This document shows, one piece after another, positions 7,109 to 16,331 of a DNA stretch of 64,000 bases. The notes beneath the pieces were generated by a model. That model was given only the letters and a program-made list of their open reading frames with translations, was not told where the DNA came from and searched no databases. Source of the stretch: Tenacibaculum piscium (GTDB lineage: Bacteria > Bacteroidota > Bacteroidia > Flavobacteriales > Flavobacteriaceae); contig NZ_JAJGWT010000009.1 of the NCBI RefSeq assembly GCF_021390715.1, forward strand, positions 1-64,000, written 5' to 3'. The first letter of the stretch is position 1. The number at the start of each line of letters is the position of its first letter. Both the position numbers and the translations under genes were made by a program.

Positions 7109-9961
7109 TTAAAGACTAAACTTAACACCAATGTTTCCTTTAACACCGTAGTATTCTACTTGTTTCGGGCGGTCTTGGCTTTTACCGTAATGATAAATAA
7201 GGGGGTTATTTAAAATATTATTGAAATCAGTATATATTGTCCATTTTTTTCCTATTTGATAAGATGCTGAAAAATCTAACGTATTATATTTTCCGTAATA
7301 CACATCATCAATATCTCTTTCACCGTAAGCAATCGCATATTTTCCTTTATGATTAAAAGCTAATCGAGTATTAAATCCACCTTTTTCAAAAAATAACTGT
7401 GCATTAAATAAACTACCCGCTTGATAAGCCATCGCTACTTTTCTACCACTTGCTTTTGTCATTTCAGAATCCATAAACGTAGCGTTTAATTGTGTTCCAA
7501 AATATTTTAAAAAGCCTGGTAAGAAATCAAAACGTCTGTTAATTCCTAATTCTACACCACCAATCCATGATGCTGCTCCTCCGTTTACAGGAGTTGTAAA
7601 TTCAACACCTTCTTTTCCGTTATAAGTTCCTTGATAGGTATCATTATAAATAATATCTGTAATCGATTTATAAAAAACACCTGCATTGATAACACCAACA
7701 TTTTGGAAATAATATTCTCCTAATAAATCAAAATTCCATGAAAACGTTGGATTTAAATCCGGATTCCCTCCTTTAAATTCATTATCATAAGAAATAAAAG
7801 TTCCTGATGGAGAAATATCTCCAAAATTAGGTCTTGAAAAACTTCTTGTTGCTGCAAAACGGATATTTAAATCTCTTTGAGGAGAATATTTAACATGTAA
7901 CATTGGTAATACTGCCCAATATTTTTTAGTCTTTATTGATTTTTTCAAAGCATCATTTTCAACAACATATCCTGATACTTTTGTTTCAGTTTTCGTTGCT
8001 CTTAATCCTCCTAAAATAGTCCACTTTTCAGAAGATTTTAAAGTTCCCATACCATAAAAAGATAAATGAGTTTCATCAACATCAAAATTTCTTCCTAATC
8101 CACTATTATATTGTAAAGCTGATGAATCATCTTCTAAAACACTTAAATTTTCTTTGTTTGATGTCCAAAAATTATTCATTCCTTGAGTAGATAAAACAGG
8201 TCCAAAAGTTGATTGAATATTAGAACCCATTTCATTTAAATAGTCTGCGCGACCTGGTTGTTCAATAATATATTGAGAAGAATCTGATAACATTGGAGTT
8301 TCTCCTGCGCCATTCCATCCGTAGTATAAATCTTCAAAAGTTGCTCTACGATCTTTATCTCTATATTTAGTTCCTACTTTAATTTTGAAGTTATCATTAA
8401 CAGTATGTTCATAATTTAATGAGGATACAATGTTATCTCTTTCTTTTATTGATATTTTATATAATTCTAAATCTGAAAACTTCATTTGAGTTGCATCCAT
8501 TTTAAATTTAGAATCGCTAAAAAATCCAAATAAAGCATCGGTATCATTATAATCTAATTTTCCACCGTCTGCTTTCCAATAAGCTCTATCATCACCAGCT
8601 CCTCCATTTTCTTTAGAACGATTATCTAAATAATTTGAATTTATACCGACACCATCTTGCTTAAACTTTACAACAAAATAACTTTTATCTTGAGCTGTTG
8701 GCGTATTTCCGTATCTAAATTCATTAGCATAAGAAGCAATACTCCAATCGAATTTTCCATTTTCAACAAGATGTCTTCCTCCTATTTCTTTTCCAAAAAG
8801 CTCTGTAATTAATTCGTTATGTATATTTTGTAATTCTACTCTTGTAGTACTTGTTCCTGAATCGAATTTATCAAAACGAATTCTATGTTTATAATGTTCT
8901 TCAGTATCCGATAAAGTTCCATAAACTCCTCTAAAATACATTTTATGAGCAGGTGTAAAATTATATTCCATCGCTGCATTTATACCAGTAGTAATTCTTA
9001 CCCCATTATAATCTCTTAATTCCATTCTAAAAACACCTTCGTCTCCTTTTCTACGTGCTTCAAAATTATCAGTACCCCAACTTCTATTCCAATAAGAACC
9101 GTTTACGATATATCCGAATTTACCATCTTTACTTTTGTTACCAATGGTTAAAGAAGCATTGTAAATTGGTTCACCCGATTTTTCATTAAAACCTCCACCA
9201 ATATTTACATTTAAAAGTTTTTTAGCTGGTGCTGTTTGTGTGATAAAGTTTACACCTCCACCAATACCGTCTGATTCCATATCAGGCGTATATGCTTTAG
9301 CTGCTTGTACGTATGAAATTAATTCTGATGGAAAAAAATCAAAAGCCGTTGCACGTGAAGTCGTTTCTTCTTCGGCTGTTGGAAGTCTATTTCCATTAAT
9401 AGTTGTTGATGTCCAAAAAGGAGGCAATCCTCTTACGGATACAAAACGTCCTTCACCTTGATCTCTTTCAATAGATAAACCTTGAATACGTTGTACTGTT
9501 TCGGCTGCATTACGATCTGGTAATTTACCAATACCATCCGAAGCAATCACATTCATTATACTCATTGATCTTTTTTGAATACTTAAAGCTTTCGCTTCAC
9601 TATTTCTTCTTGATCCTACATTAATAACAACTTCCTTTAATGCTTGTGAAGATGGTAATAACGCAACTACACCTATATTTTTACTAGCACTACCAATAAT
9701 AGAAACGTCTACTATTTTTGTTTGAAAACCGATATAAGAAATTTCTAATTTTATGGTCCCATTTTTCATTTTATTTATCACAAATTTACCATCAAAATCT
9801 GTGTAGACTCCTTTTGTCGTTTCTGCTACCGAAACACTAGCTCCTGGTAACGGAAAATTACCATCAGTTATAATCCCTGTAATAATTGATTCTTGTGAAA
9901 AAACAGCATTACTAATAAAGAGAATTAGTATCGTATTTAATAAAAGTTTAAAATTATTCAT
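7109..9961 (-). CDS. TonB-dependent receptor of the TIGR01782 (Xanth-Caul) type
   Basis: Outer-membrane receptor, 950 aa. A signal peptide (1-22, ending VFSQ) is followed by a CarboxypepD-like beta domain (about 24-100), a plug domain with IGKLPDRNAAETVQRIQG and FVSVRGLPPFWTSTTING (about 140-240), then a long beta-barrel ending in the typical aromatic/hydrophobic C-terminus GVKFSL. It should import a ligand using TonB-ExbBD energy. No SusD-like gene follows, so it is not a SusCD glycan pair. It is the first gene of the leftward operon with the transporter, FAD and HAD genes; the gap to the transporter is about 70 bp. The natural ligand may be a phosphonate, phosphonolipid or phosphonoglycan, but only gene position suggests this. 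Confidence 0.92.
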   Translation of the reverse strand: MNNFKLLLNTILILFISNAVFSQESIITGIITDGNFPLPGASVSVAETTKGVYTDFDGKFVINKMKNGTIKLEISYIGFQTKIVDVSIIGSASKNIGVVALLPSSQALKEVVINVGSRRNSEAKALSIQKRSMSIMNVIASDGIGKLPDRNAAETVQRIQGLSIERDQGEGRFVSVRGLPPFWTSTTINGNRLPTAEEETTSRATAFDFFPSELISYVQAAKAYTPDMESDGIGGGVNFITQTAPAKKLLNVNIGGGFNEKSGEPIYNASLTIGNKSKDGKFGYIVNGSYWNRSWGTDNFEARRKGDEGVFRMELRDYNGVRITTGINAAMEYNFTPAHKMYFRGVYGTLSDTEEHYKHRIRFDKFDSGTSTTRVELQNIHNELITELFGKEIGGRHLVENGKFDWSIASYANEFRYGNTPTAQDKSYFVVKFKQDGVGINSNYLDNRSKENGGAGDDRAYWKADGGKLDYNDTDALFGFFSDSKFKMDATQMKFSDLELYKISIKERDNIVSSLNYEHTVNDNFKIKVGTKYRDKDRRATFEDLYYGWNGAGETPMLSDSSQYIIEQPGRADYLNEMGSNIQSTFGPVLSTQGMNNFWTSNKENLSVLEDDSSALQYNSGLGRNFDVDETHLSFYGMGTLKSSEKWTILGGLRATKTETKVSGYVVENDALKKSIKTKKYWAVLPMLHVKYSPQRDLNIRFAATRSFSRPNFGDISPSGTFISYDNEFKGGNPDLNPTFSWNFDLLGEYYFQNVGVINAGVFYKSITDIIYNDTYQGTYNGKEGVEFTTPVNGGAASWIGGVELGINRRFDFLPGFLKYFGTQLNATFMDSEMTKASGRKVAMAYQAGSLFNAQLFFEKGGFNTRLAFNHKGKYAIAYGERDIDDVYYGKYNTLDFSASYQIGKKWTIYTDFNNILNNPLIYHYGKSQDRPKQVEYYGVKGNIGVKFSL

Positions 9962-10167
9962 TTGTTTAGTTTTACAATAGTTAAATTACCTGATACAAAT
10001 CACGCTATTTTTTTACTATTTGTAAACTTTTAAAAGTTAAGAAAACTTTTATAAAAAGATATTTTAATGTTAGATAATTGTTAATTAAGTAATTATATTC
10101 TTTAAATTAACAATTCTAATATTAGCTTTTTTACATAAAGTTACGCCTGTTAAAATAAATCATATAA

Positions 10168-10587
<420 letters not shown>

Positions 10588-10594
10588 TAATACT

Positions 10595-10981
10595 ATGAAA
10601 TGTCCTTGTAACCCAAACAAAAATTATACTGATTGTTGTGAAATAGCACATAAAAACATTCAAGATGTTTTAACTGCAGAACAATTAATGCGCTCACGAT
10701 ACAGTGCTTTTGCCTTAGCTAATGTCGATTATTTACATAAAAGCCATCATTCAAGTACTCGCCCATCGAAAGAAGAAAATAAAGAAATTTTACTTTGGAC
10801 AAAATCTGTTGCTTGGGTTAAATTAGAAATCATCAATACAAATAAAGGTGCAGCTTCCGACATTATAGGAAATGTAACATTTGAAGCTTTTTTCAAAGAA
10901 AATAATAAAATTAATAGCATAAAAGAGAATTCTTCTTTCTGTAAAGAAGATAATCATTGGGTATATTTAATAGGAAAATAA
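10595..10981 (+). CDS. YchJ-family protein with N-terminal SEC-C motif
   Basis: 128 aa. The N-terminus has the zinc-binding SEC-C signature CPCNPNKNYTDCC (3-15), followed by the YchJ/UPF0225 core QLMRSRYSAFALANVDYLHKSHH. The family is cytoplasmic and its biochemical role is poorly known; the core resembles an NTF2-like fold. It ends about 285 bp before thrA but is separated from it by the thr leader promoter, so it is probably not part of that operon. Confidence 0.88.
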   Translation: MKCPCNPNKNYTDCCEIAHKNIQDVLTAEQLMRSRYSAFALANVDYLHKSHHSSTRPSKEENKEILLWTKSVAWVKLEIINTNKGAASDIIGNVTFEAFFKENNKINSIKENSSFCKEDNHWVYLIGK

Positions 10982-11034
10982 ATATTTTTTGGATAAAAAA
11001 GGATAAAAGATATAGATTCTTTTTAAAAAAAGTT

Positions 11035-11042
11035 TATATTTG
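11035..11042 (+). promoter_or_regulatory. thrA: Candidate -7 box TATATTTG of the thr operon
   Basis: Exact TANNTTTG match five bases before the GTG codon of the putative leader peptide, so the leader mRNA would have little or no 5' untranslated sequence. No good -33 TTTG is visible at the usual spacing. Assignment is by position. Confidence 0.45.
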
Positions 11043-11047
11043 ACACC

Positions 11048-11146
11048 GTGTTAAACAACAGAACAAATATCACTTCTTTACCTATCGTAGCTCCTACGAT
11101 AAATTCTGTTGGCACTATTATTTCTACCATCATTATTACCCTTTAG
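11048..11146 (+). CDS. Putative threonine/isoleucine-rich leader peptide of the thr operon
   Basis: A 32-codon reading frame beginning GTG (LNNRTNITSLPIV...) and ending ...IISTIIITL-stop. It contains 6 Thr and 8 Ile codons, mostly clustered near the end, the same two amino acids as in the enterobacterial thr leader. The RNA can fold: CAACAGAA (11056-11063) pairs with TTCTGTTG (11104-11111) around a hairpin TATCGTAG/CTACGATA (11083-11101). A small ACCC/GGGT stem overlaps the stop codon and is followed by TATTTTTATA, a weak terminator candidate. Ribosome stalling at Thr/Ile codons could switch these structures. The GTG start without an upstream ribosome site is the weak point. Confidence 0.6.
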   Translation: MLNNRTNITSLPIVAPTINSVGTIISTIIITL

Positions 11147-11266
11147 GGGTTATTTTTATACATATCATTCCGATTCTATTTATATTTTTCAAATACTTGA
11201 AAAACAGGTAAATAACAACTTATATTTTTTATTCTATTATTAAAACATTAAAAACATTTTTTTAAG

Positions 11267-13708
11267 ATGAAAATTTTAAAATTTGGAGGCTCATCAGTCG
11301 CTAATAGTGAAAACATTCAAAAAGTAATTCAAATCGTTTCAGCTGCTTCAGCAAAAGATAAAGTAGCTGTTGTGGTTTCTGCATTTGGAAAAACGACTAA
11401 TAAATTAATTGCCGCAGCAAACAAAGCTGCCAATAATGACCCATCGTATATTGTACTTTTTAACGAAGTTACCGAGCATCATACACAGGTAATTTCCGAT
11501 TTAATTTTTAAAGAAAAGCAATCAGAGGTTCAAGAAAAAGTAAACACCTTATTTAATCAATTACAAACTTTATTAGAAGGTTGTTTTTTACTAAGTGAAG
11601 TTACGCCAAAAACAATGGCTACTATTAGTGGTTTTGGTGAGCGTTTATCATCTTATATAATTTCTGAAGTTGCTAAAAACACTTTAAATGCTAGTTATAA
11701 AGATAGTAGAGAGCTTATTATTACTTCTAATGTTTTTGATAAAGCACAAGTAAATTTCGCTATTACCAATAAAAACTGTCAAGATTTTTTTAAAAATAAC
11801 CCGCATCAAGTTACGGTTTTACCAGGTTTTATTGCCAAATCTGAAAATGGCTTAACCACTACTTTAGGAAGAGGTGGTTCTGATTATACAGCAGCTATTT
11901 ATGCGGCAGCGTTACAAGCAAACGAACTTCAAATTTGGACAGACGTAAGCGGAATGTACACCGCAAACCCAAGTATTGTAAAACAAGCCTTTCCGATTCC
12001 TGAAATTTCGTATCAAGAAGCTATGGAATTATCACATTTTGGCGCAAAAGTTATTTACCCACCAACCATACAACCTGCACTCGAAAAGGAAATTCCTATT
12101 GTTATCAAAAATACTTTTGAGCCAAGTAATCCAGGTACTTTAATTGCAAAAGATGTAAAAAGCACCAACCTTGTAAAAGGAATTAGCCATATTGAAGATA
12201 TTACCCTGTTAACCCTAGAAGGTACAGGAATGATTGGCGTATCAGGGATTTCAAAACGCTTGTTTGAAACACTTTCGAACCAAGATATTAGCGTAGTTTT
12301 AATAACCCAAGCTTCTTCGGAACATTCGATTTGCGTTGGAATTTACGATCAAGATGCTCAAAAAGCAACCAAAGCAATTAATGATGCTTTTGAAATTGAA
12401 ATTGAACGCAAAAAAATAAAACCCGTTATTGTTGAACAAGGCTTGGCTATCTTAGCATTGGTGGGCGATAACATGAAAAATCACCAAGGATTAAGCGGAC
12501 AAATGTTTAGCGCTTTAGGAAGAAATAACGTAAATATTAGAGCAATTGCTCAAGGTGCTTCTCAAAAAAATATTTCGGCAGTTATCGATAGTAAAGATGC
12601 TAAAAAAGGATTAAATACCTTGCACGAGCAGTTTTTTGAAGAAAAATTAAAACAACTGAATTTATTTGTAACAGGTGTTGGAAATGTTGGTGAACGCTTT
12701 TTAGCACAAATACATCAGCAAAAAAAGTATTTGAAAGAACATTTAAAAATGAAAGTTAGAGTGATTGGTATCGCAAACTCTAAAAAAATGACTTTTGATA
12801 CCAATGGTATCGATTTAAATAATTGGAAAGATGCTTTAAATAACGGAGAACCTGCTACTTTAGATGATTTTTTCAATAAAACAAAAGATTATAACCTACG
12901 TAACGCTGTTTTTGTAGATAATACAGCAAATCAGCAAGTATCTGAAATATATGAACAGTATTTACGCAATAGTATTGCCGTAGTTACTTGTAATAAAATA
13001 GCGTGTGCATCTAGCTTAGAAAACTACAAAATATTAAAAGCTGTTTCTAGAAAATATAATGCACCATTTTTATTTGAAACCAATGTTGGCGCAGGTTTAC
13101 CAGTTATTGATACACTTAAAAACTTAATTGCTTCTGGTGATAGAGTTCAAAAAATACAAGCTGTTTTATCTGGAAGTTTAAATTTTGTTTTTAATAACTT
13201 TAATGAAAATACTACTTTTCATGATGTTGTTGCTAAAGCTCAAAAAGAAGGATACACAGAGCCTGATCCAAAAATTGATTTAAGTGGTGTTGATGTTGCT
13301 CGAAAAATATTAATATTAGCTCGTGAAAGTGGTTATGAATTAGAATTATCTGATATTGATAATAATGCTTTTTTACCTGAAAAAAGTTTAAACACGACTA
13401 ATAATGATGATTTTTACGCTAGTTTAACAGAATTTGAAGCTCATTTTCAAAATATTTTTAAAGAAGCTAACGATAAAAACTGTCGTTTAAAATATGTAGC
13501 TGAATTTGCTGAGGGTAAAGCTAAAGTAGGTTTACAGCACATTCCTGCCGATCATCCTTTTTACAATTTAGAAGGAAGTGATAATATTGTGTTATTTTTT
13601 ACTGATAGATATCCTGTAAATCCTTTATTGATAAAAGGTGCTGGAGCTGGTGCAGATGTTACTGCTTCTGGTATTTTTGCTGATGTAATTCGTATAGGAA
13701 ATCGTTAA
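11267..13708 (+). CDS. thrA: Bifunctional aspartate kinase / homoserine dehydrogenase
   Basis: 813 aa, first gene of thrABC. The N-terminal kinase domain begins KILKFGGSSVANS (2-14) and has GRGGSDYTAA and the WTDVSG segment. Two ACT-type regulatory segments follow (about 310-450), the usual place for threonine feedback. The C-terminal homoserine dehydrogenase begins near 463 with the NAD(P) motif FVTGVGNVGERFL and contains LSGSLNFVFN and YTEPDPKIDLSGVDVARK. It catalyses the first and third steps from aspartate to threonine. Codon-level control by the Thr/Ile leader upstream is likely. Confidence 0.97.
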   Translation: MKILKFGGSSVANSENIQKVIQIVSAASAKDKVAVVVSAFGKTTNKLIAAANKAANNDPSYIVLFNEVTEHHTQVISDLIFKEKQSEVQEKVNTLFNQLQTLLEGCFLLSEVTPKTMATISGFGERLSSYIISEVAKNTLNASYKDSRELIITSNVFDKAQVNFAITNKNCQDFFKNNPHQVTVLPGFIAKSENGLTTTLGRGGSDYTAAIYAAALQANELQIWTDVSGMYTANPSIVKQAFPIPEISYQEAMELSHFGAKVIYPPTIQPALEKEIPIVIKNTFEPSNPGTLIAKDVKSTNLVKGISHIEDITLLTLEGTGMIGVSGISKRLFETLSNQDISVVLITQASSEHSICVGIYDQDAQKATKAINDAFEIEIERKKIKPVIVEQGLAILALVGDNMKNHQGLSGQMFSALGRNNVNIRAIAQGASQKNISAVIDSKDAKKGLNTLHEQFFEEKLKQLNLFVTGVGNVGERFLAQIHQQKKYLKEHLKMKVRVIGIANSKKMTFDTNGIDLNNWKDALNNGEPATLDDFFNKTKDYNLRNAVFVDNTANQQVSEIYEQYLRNSIAVVTCNKIACASSLENYKILKAVSRKYNAPFLFETNVGAGLPVIDTLKNLIASGDRVQKIQAVLSGSLNFVFNNFNENTTFHDVVAKAQKEGYTEPDPKIDLSGVDVARKILILARESGYELELSDIDNNAFLPEKSLNTTNNDDFYASLTEFEAHFQNIFKEANDKNCRLKYVAEFAEGKAKVGLQHIPADHPFYNLEGSDNIVLFFTDRYPVNPLLIKGAGAGADVTASGIFADVIRIGNR

Positions 13709-13744
13709 TATTATTTTTATATCAATAAAAAATCATACAAACAC

Positions 13745-13782
13745 ATCAACTAAAAAATGATTATTATTGTTTTTTAGTTGAT
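13745..13782 (+). terminator. Hairpin between thrA and thrB
   Basis: Perfect 13-bp inverted repeat ATCAACTAAAAAA (13745-13757) against TTTTTTAGTTGAT (13770-13782), ending 17 bp before the thrB ATG. The stem is AT-rich and has only a short T tract after it. It may be a partial terminator, an RNA-processing signal or an mRNA-stability element, setting thrA apart from thrBC. Confidence 0.5.
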
Positions 13783-13799
13783 TTTAATTGCAAAAAAAG

Positions 13800-14732
13800 A
13801 TGGAATATATAAAAATATTTGCTCCAGCAACAGTTGCTAATGTTTCTTGCGGATTCGATTCTATGGGATTAGCCGTAGATACCATGGGAGATGAAATGAC
13901 TTTTACCAAAACAATAGAAAAAGGCGTAAAAATAACAGCAATTACAGGTGCTGATGGTTTAAGTTTTGATCCAACAAAAAATGCTGCAGGAGTTGTTGCT
14001 TTGGCAATGCTAGAAAAACATCCTGTTGATTTTGGTATTGAAATAACCATGCATAAAGGTTTCTCTCCAGGAAGTGGATTAGGTAGTAGTGCAGCAAGTT
14101 CAGCTGGTGCTGCTTTTGGTGTAAACGAACTGCTAAACAGGCCTTTTTCTACATTAGAATTGACAAAATTTTCTATGATAGGCGAAGAAGCTGCTTGCGG
14201 TACTCCAATTGCAGATAATGTTTCGGCGGCTATTTATGGCGGTTTTGTGCTCATCCGAAGTTATGAACCTTTAGAAATCATAAAATTACCTGTACCTAGC
14301 GAATTACGATTAGTTGCCATACATCCACAAATTGAAGTAAAAACTAAAGATGCTCGTGAAGTTTTACCTGATAACGTATCTTTAAAAAATGCCGTTACTC
14401 AATGGGCAAATGTTGGCGGATTAGTAAGCGGTTTATATACAAATGATTATCAATTAATCAGTAATTCGTTAACTGATGTAATTGTTGAACCTGCCAGAAA
14501 ACACTTAATTCCTAATTTTGATTTAGTTAAAAGCGAAGCCATTAAAGCAGGTGCTTTAGGTGCTGGAATTTCAGGTTCTGGACCAACTATTTTTGCTTTA
14601 TGTAAAGGTGATGATGCTGTTAAAAAAGTACACAAAGCCATCCAAAATGCGTATGCTGATAAAAATATTAACTTCACATTATTTTCATCAAAAATAAATA
14701 CTGAGGGAATCAAAATTTTAGAAACTAAATAA
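13800..14732 (+). CDS. thrB: Homoserine kinase
   Basis: GHMP-family kinase, 310 aa. The N-terminal motif is IFAPATVANVSCGFDSMGLA and the ATP loop is HKGFSPGSGLGSSAASSAGA (about 85-104). The C-terminal GHMP motif is GAGISGSGPTIFAL. It phosphorylates homoserine for threonine synthase. I start it at the ATG at 13800 and not at an in-frame TTG at 13788, which only adds four residues. Second gene of thrABC. Confidence 0.96.
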   Translation: MEYIKIFAPATVANVSCGFDSMGLAVDTMGDEMTFTKTIEKGVKITAITGADGLSFDPTKNAAGVVALAMLEKHPVDFGIEITMHKGFSPGSGLGSSAASSAGAAFGVNELLNRPFSTLELTKFSMIGEEAACGTPIADNVSAAIYGGFVLIRSYEPLEIIKLPVPSELRLVAIHPQIEVKTKDAREVLPDNVSLKNAVTQWANVGGLVSGLYTNDYQLISNSLTDVIVEPARKHLIPNFDLVKSEAIKAGALGAGISGSGPTIFALCKGDDAVKKVHKAIQNAYADKNINFTLFSSKINTEGIKILETK

Positions 14733-14797
14733 AATAACGTTATCGTAAATAAACAAAGTAATTTTGTTTGATTTAAAATGACATTAAAAAAATAAAA

Positions 14798-16084
14798 ATG
14801 AATTATTATAGTCTTAATAAAAAATCGTCAAACGTTAGTTTTCAAGATGCTGTAGTTAACGGATTAGCTCCTGATAGAGGTTTGTATTTTCCTGAAAGTA
14901 TAACACCTCTTTCTTCTGATTTTATCAAAAATATTGATAACTATTCTAATGAAGAAATTGCTTATGAAGCAATTAAACAATTTGTTGGCGATGAAATTCC
15001 TAAGGATGTTTTACAGAATATTATTAAAGAAACACTTTCTTTTGATTTCCCTGTTGTTTCTATTGAAGAAAACGTAGCAACTTTAGAGCTTTTTCATGGT
15101 CCTACCATGGCTTTTAAAGATGTTGGTGCTCGTTTTATGGCACGCTGTTTAGGTTATTTTAATAGAAATAATAACGACCAACTTACTGTATTAGTGGCAA
15201 CTTCTGGTGATACTGGTGGTGCTGTTGCCGATGGATTTTTAGATGTAAAAGGTGTAGACGTTGTTATTTTATATCCAAGCGGAAAAGTAAGTGATGTACA
15301 AGAAAAACAATTAACAACTTTAGGTAAAAACATTACTGCTTTAGAGGTTAATGGTGTTTTTGATGATTGTCAAGACATGGTAAAAACAGCTTTTTTAGAT
15401 GCTGAAATTAGCCGTACTTTAACCTCTGCAAATTCAATTAACGTTGCTCGTTGGTTACCGCAAATGTTTTACTTTTTCTTAGCTTATAAGCAAATACACA
15501 AGCAACAAAAAGATGTTGTATTCTCTGTACCAAGTGGAAATTTCGGTAATATTTGTGCAGGAATGATGGCTCAAAAGTTAGGATTACCTATTAAACATTT
15601 TGTTGCTTCAACAAATATTAATGATACCGTTCCTAATTATTTAAAAGATGGAGTTTACACTCCAAAACCATCAAAAGCAACTATTTCAAATGCTATGGAT
15701 GTTGGAAATCCTAGTAATTTTATCCGTATTCAAGAAATTTTTGAAAATAATATCGAAGCTTTAAAAAACACATTTTCTTCATATTCATTTTCTGATGATG
15801 AAACTCGTGAGGCTATGAAATTAATCCATAAAAATAGTGGATATGTTGCCGATCCTCATGGAGCTGTTGGTTATTTAGGAGCTAAAGAATATCAAAAAAC
15901 AAATGCAGATGCCTTGTGTATTTTCTTAGAAACTGCACATCCTGTGAAATTTTTAGAGGTTGTTGAAAATACTTTAGATATAACTGTTGCCATTCCTGAA
16001 CAGATTAAATCGGTTATGGATAAAGAAAAAACAACTATAAAAATGAGTACTTATAACGATTTAAAAAGTTTTTTAAATTCGTAA
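14798..16084 (+). CDS. thrC: Threonine synthase
   Basis: PLP enzyme, 428 aa, last gene of thrABC. The pyridoxal lysine lies in GPTMAFKDVGARFMARCLG (about 100-118). The phosphate-binding segment is ATSGDTGGAVADGFL, and SVPSGNFGNICAGMMA also fits the family. It converts O-phosphohomoserine to threonine. The long N-terminal domain (NYYSLNKKS...DRGLYFPE) is the bacterial/yeast type. A terminator follows at 16111-16147. Confidence 0.97.
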   Translation: MNYYSLNKKSSNVSFQDAVVNGLAPDRGLYFPESITPLSSDFIKNIDNYSNEEIAYEAIKQFVGDEIPKDVLQNIIKETLSFDFPVVSIEENVATLELFHGPTMAFKDVGARFMARCLGYFNRNNNDQLTVLVATSGDTGGAVADGFLDVKGVDVVILYPSGKVSDVQEKQLTTLGKNITALEVNGVFDDCQDMVKTAFLDAEISRTLTSANSINVARWLPQMFYFFLAYKQIHKQQKDVVFSVPSGNFGNICAGMMAQKLGLPIKHFVASTNINDTVPNYLKDGVYTPKPSKATISNAMDVGNPSNFIRIQEIFENNIEALKNTFSSYSFSDDETREAMKLIHKNSGYVADPHGAVGYLGAKEYQKTNADALCIFLETAHPVKFLEVVENTLDITVAIPEQIKSVMDKEKTTIKMSTYNDLKSFLNS

Positions 16085-16110
16085 TATTTTTCACATAAAA
16101 TTATTTTTTA

Positions 16111-16147
16111 AACCGTTGGTTATTTAAAAATTAGCCAACGGTTTTTT
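16111..16147 (+). terminator. Intrinsic terminator of thrABC
   Basis: AACCGTTGG (16111-16119) pairs with CCAACGGTT (16134-16142), followed by a T run. It lies 26 bp after the thrC stop. Confidence 0.85.
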
Positions 16148-16331
16148 AATTCTTTATCTTTTCGACTAAAAATAAGAGCAAAAAGTAAAAAATAGCTCAA
16201 AATAAATTGCTTTAAAAATAATAGTACCTCTTAAAAAAACCATAAAAAACTAACAATCAAACAGTAAGATTAAATTTGTACAATCGATGGAATTTACCTA
16301 ATTTGCAATACGCAAAAAAAACAACAACTTT

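Larger units (their letters stand above)
10982..11266 (+). promoter_or_regulatory. thrA: thr operon leader region
   Basis: Carries the candidate promoter (11035-11042), the Thr/Ile leader frame (11048-11146), nested hairpins (11056-11111), a small ACCC/GGGT stem plus T run (11138-11157) and a further hairpin TTTTTCAA/TTGAAAAA (11185-11204). The arrangement resembles transcription attenuation, although no strong GC-rich terminator stem is visible. Confidence 0.55.

Noticed and set aside
7109..9961. SusC/SusD glycan uptake pair
   Set aside because: No SusD-like lipoprotein gene follows either TonB receptor, and the receptor domain order is of the TIGR01782 type.
13784..14050. Minus-strand reading frame inside thrB
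   Set aside because: It is fully antisense to a clear homoserine kinase, has no family match that I recognise, and mirrors the codon pattern of thrB.
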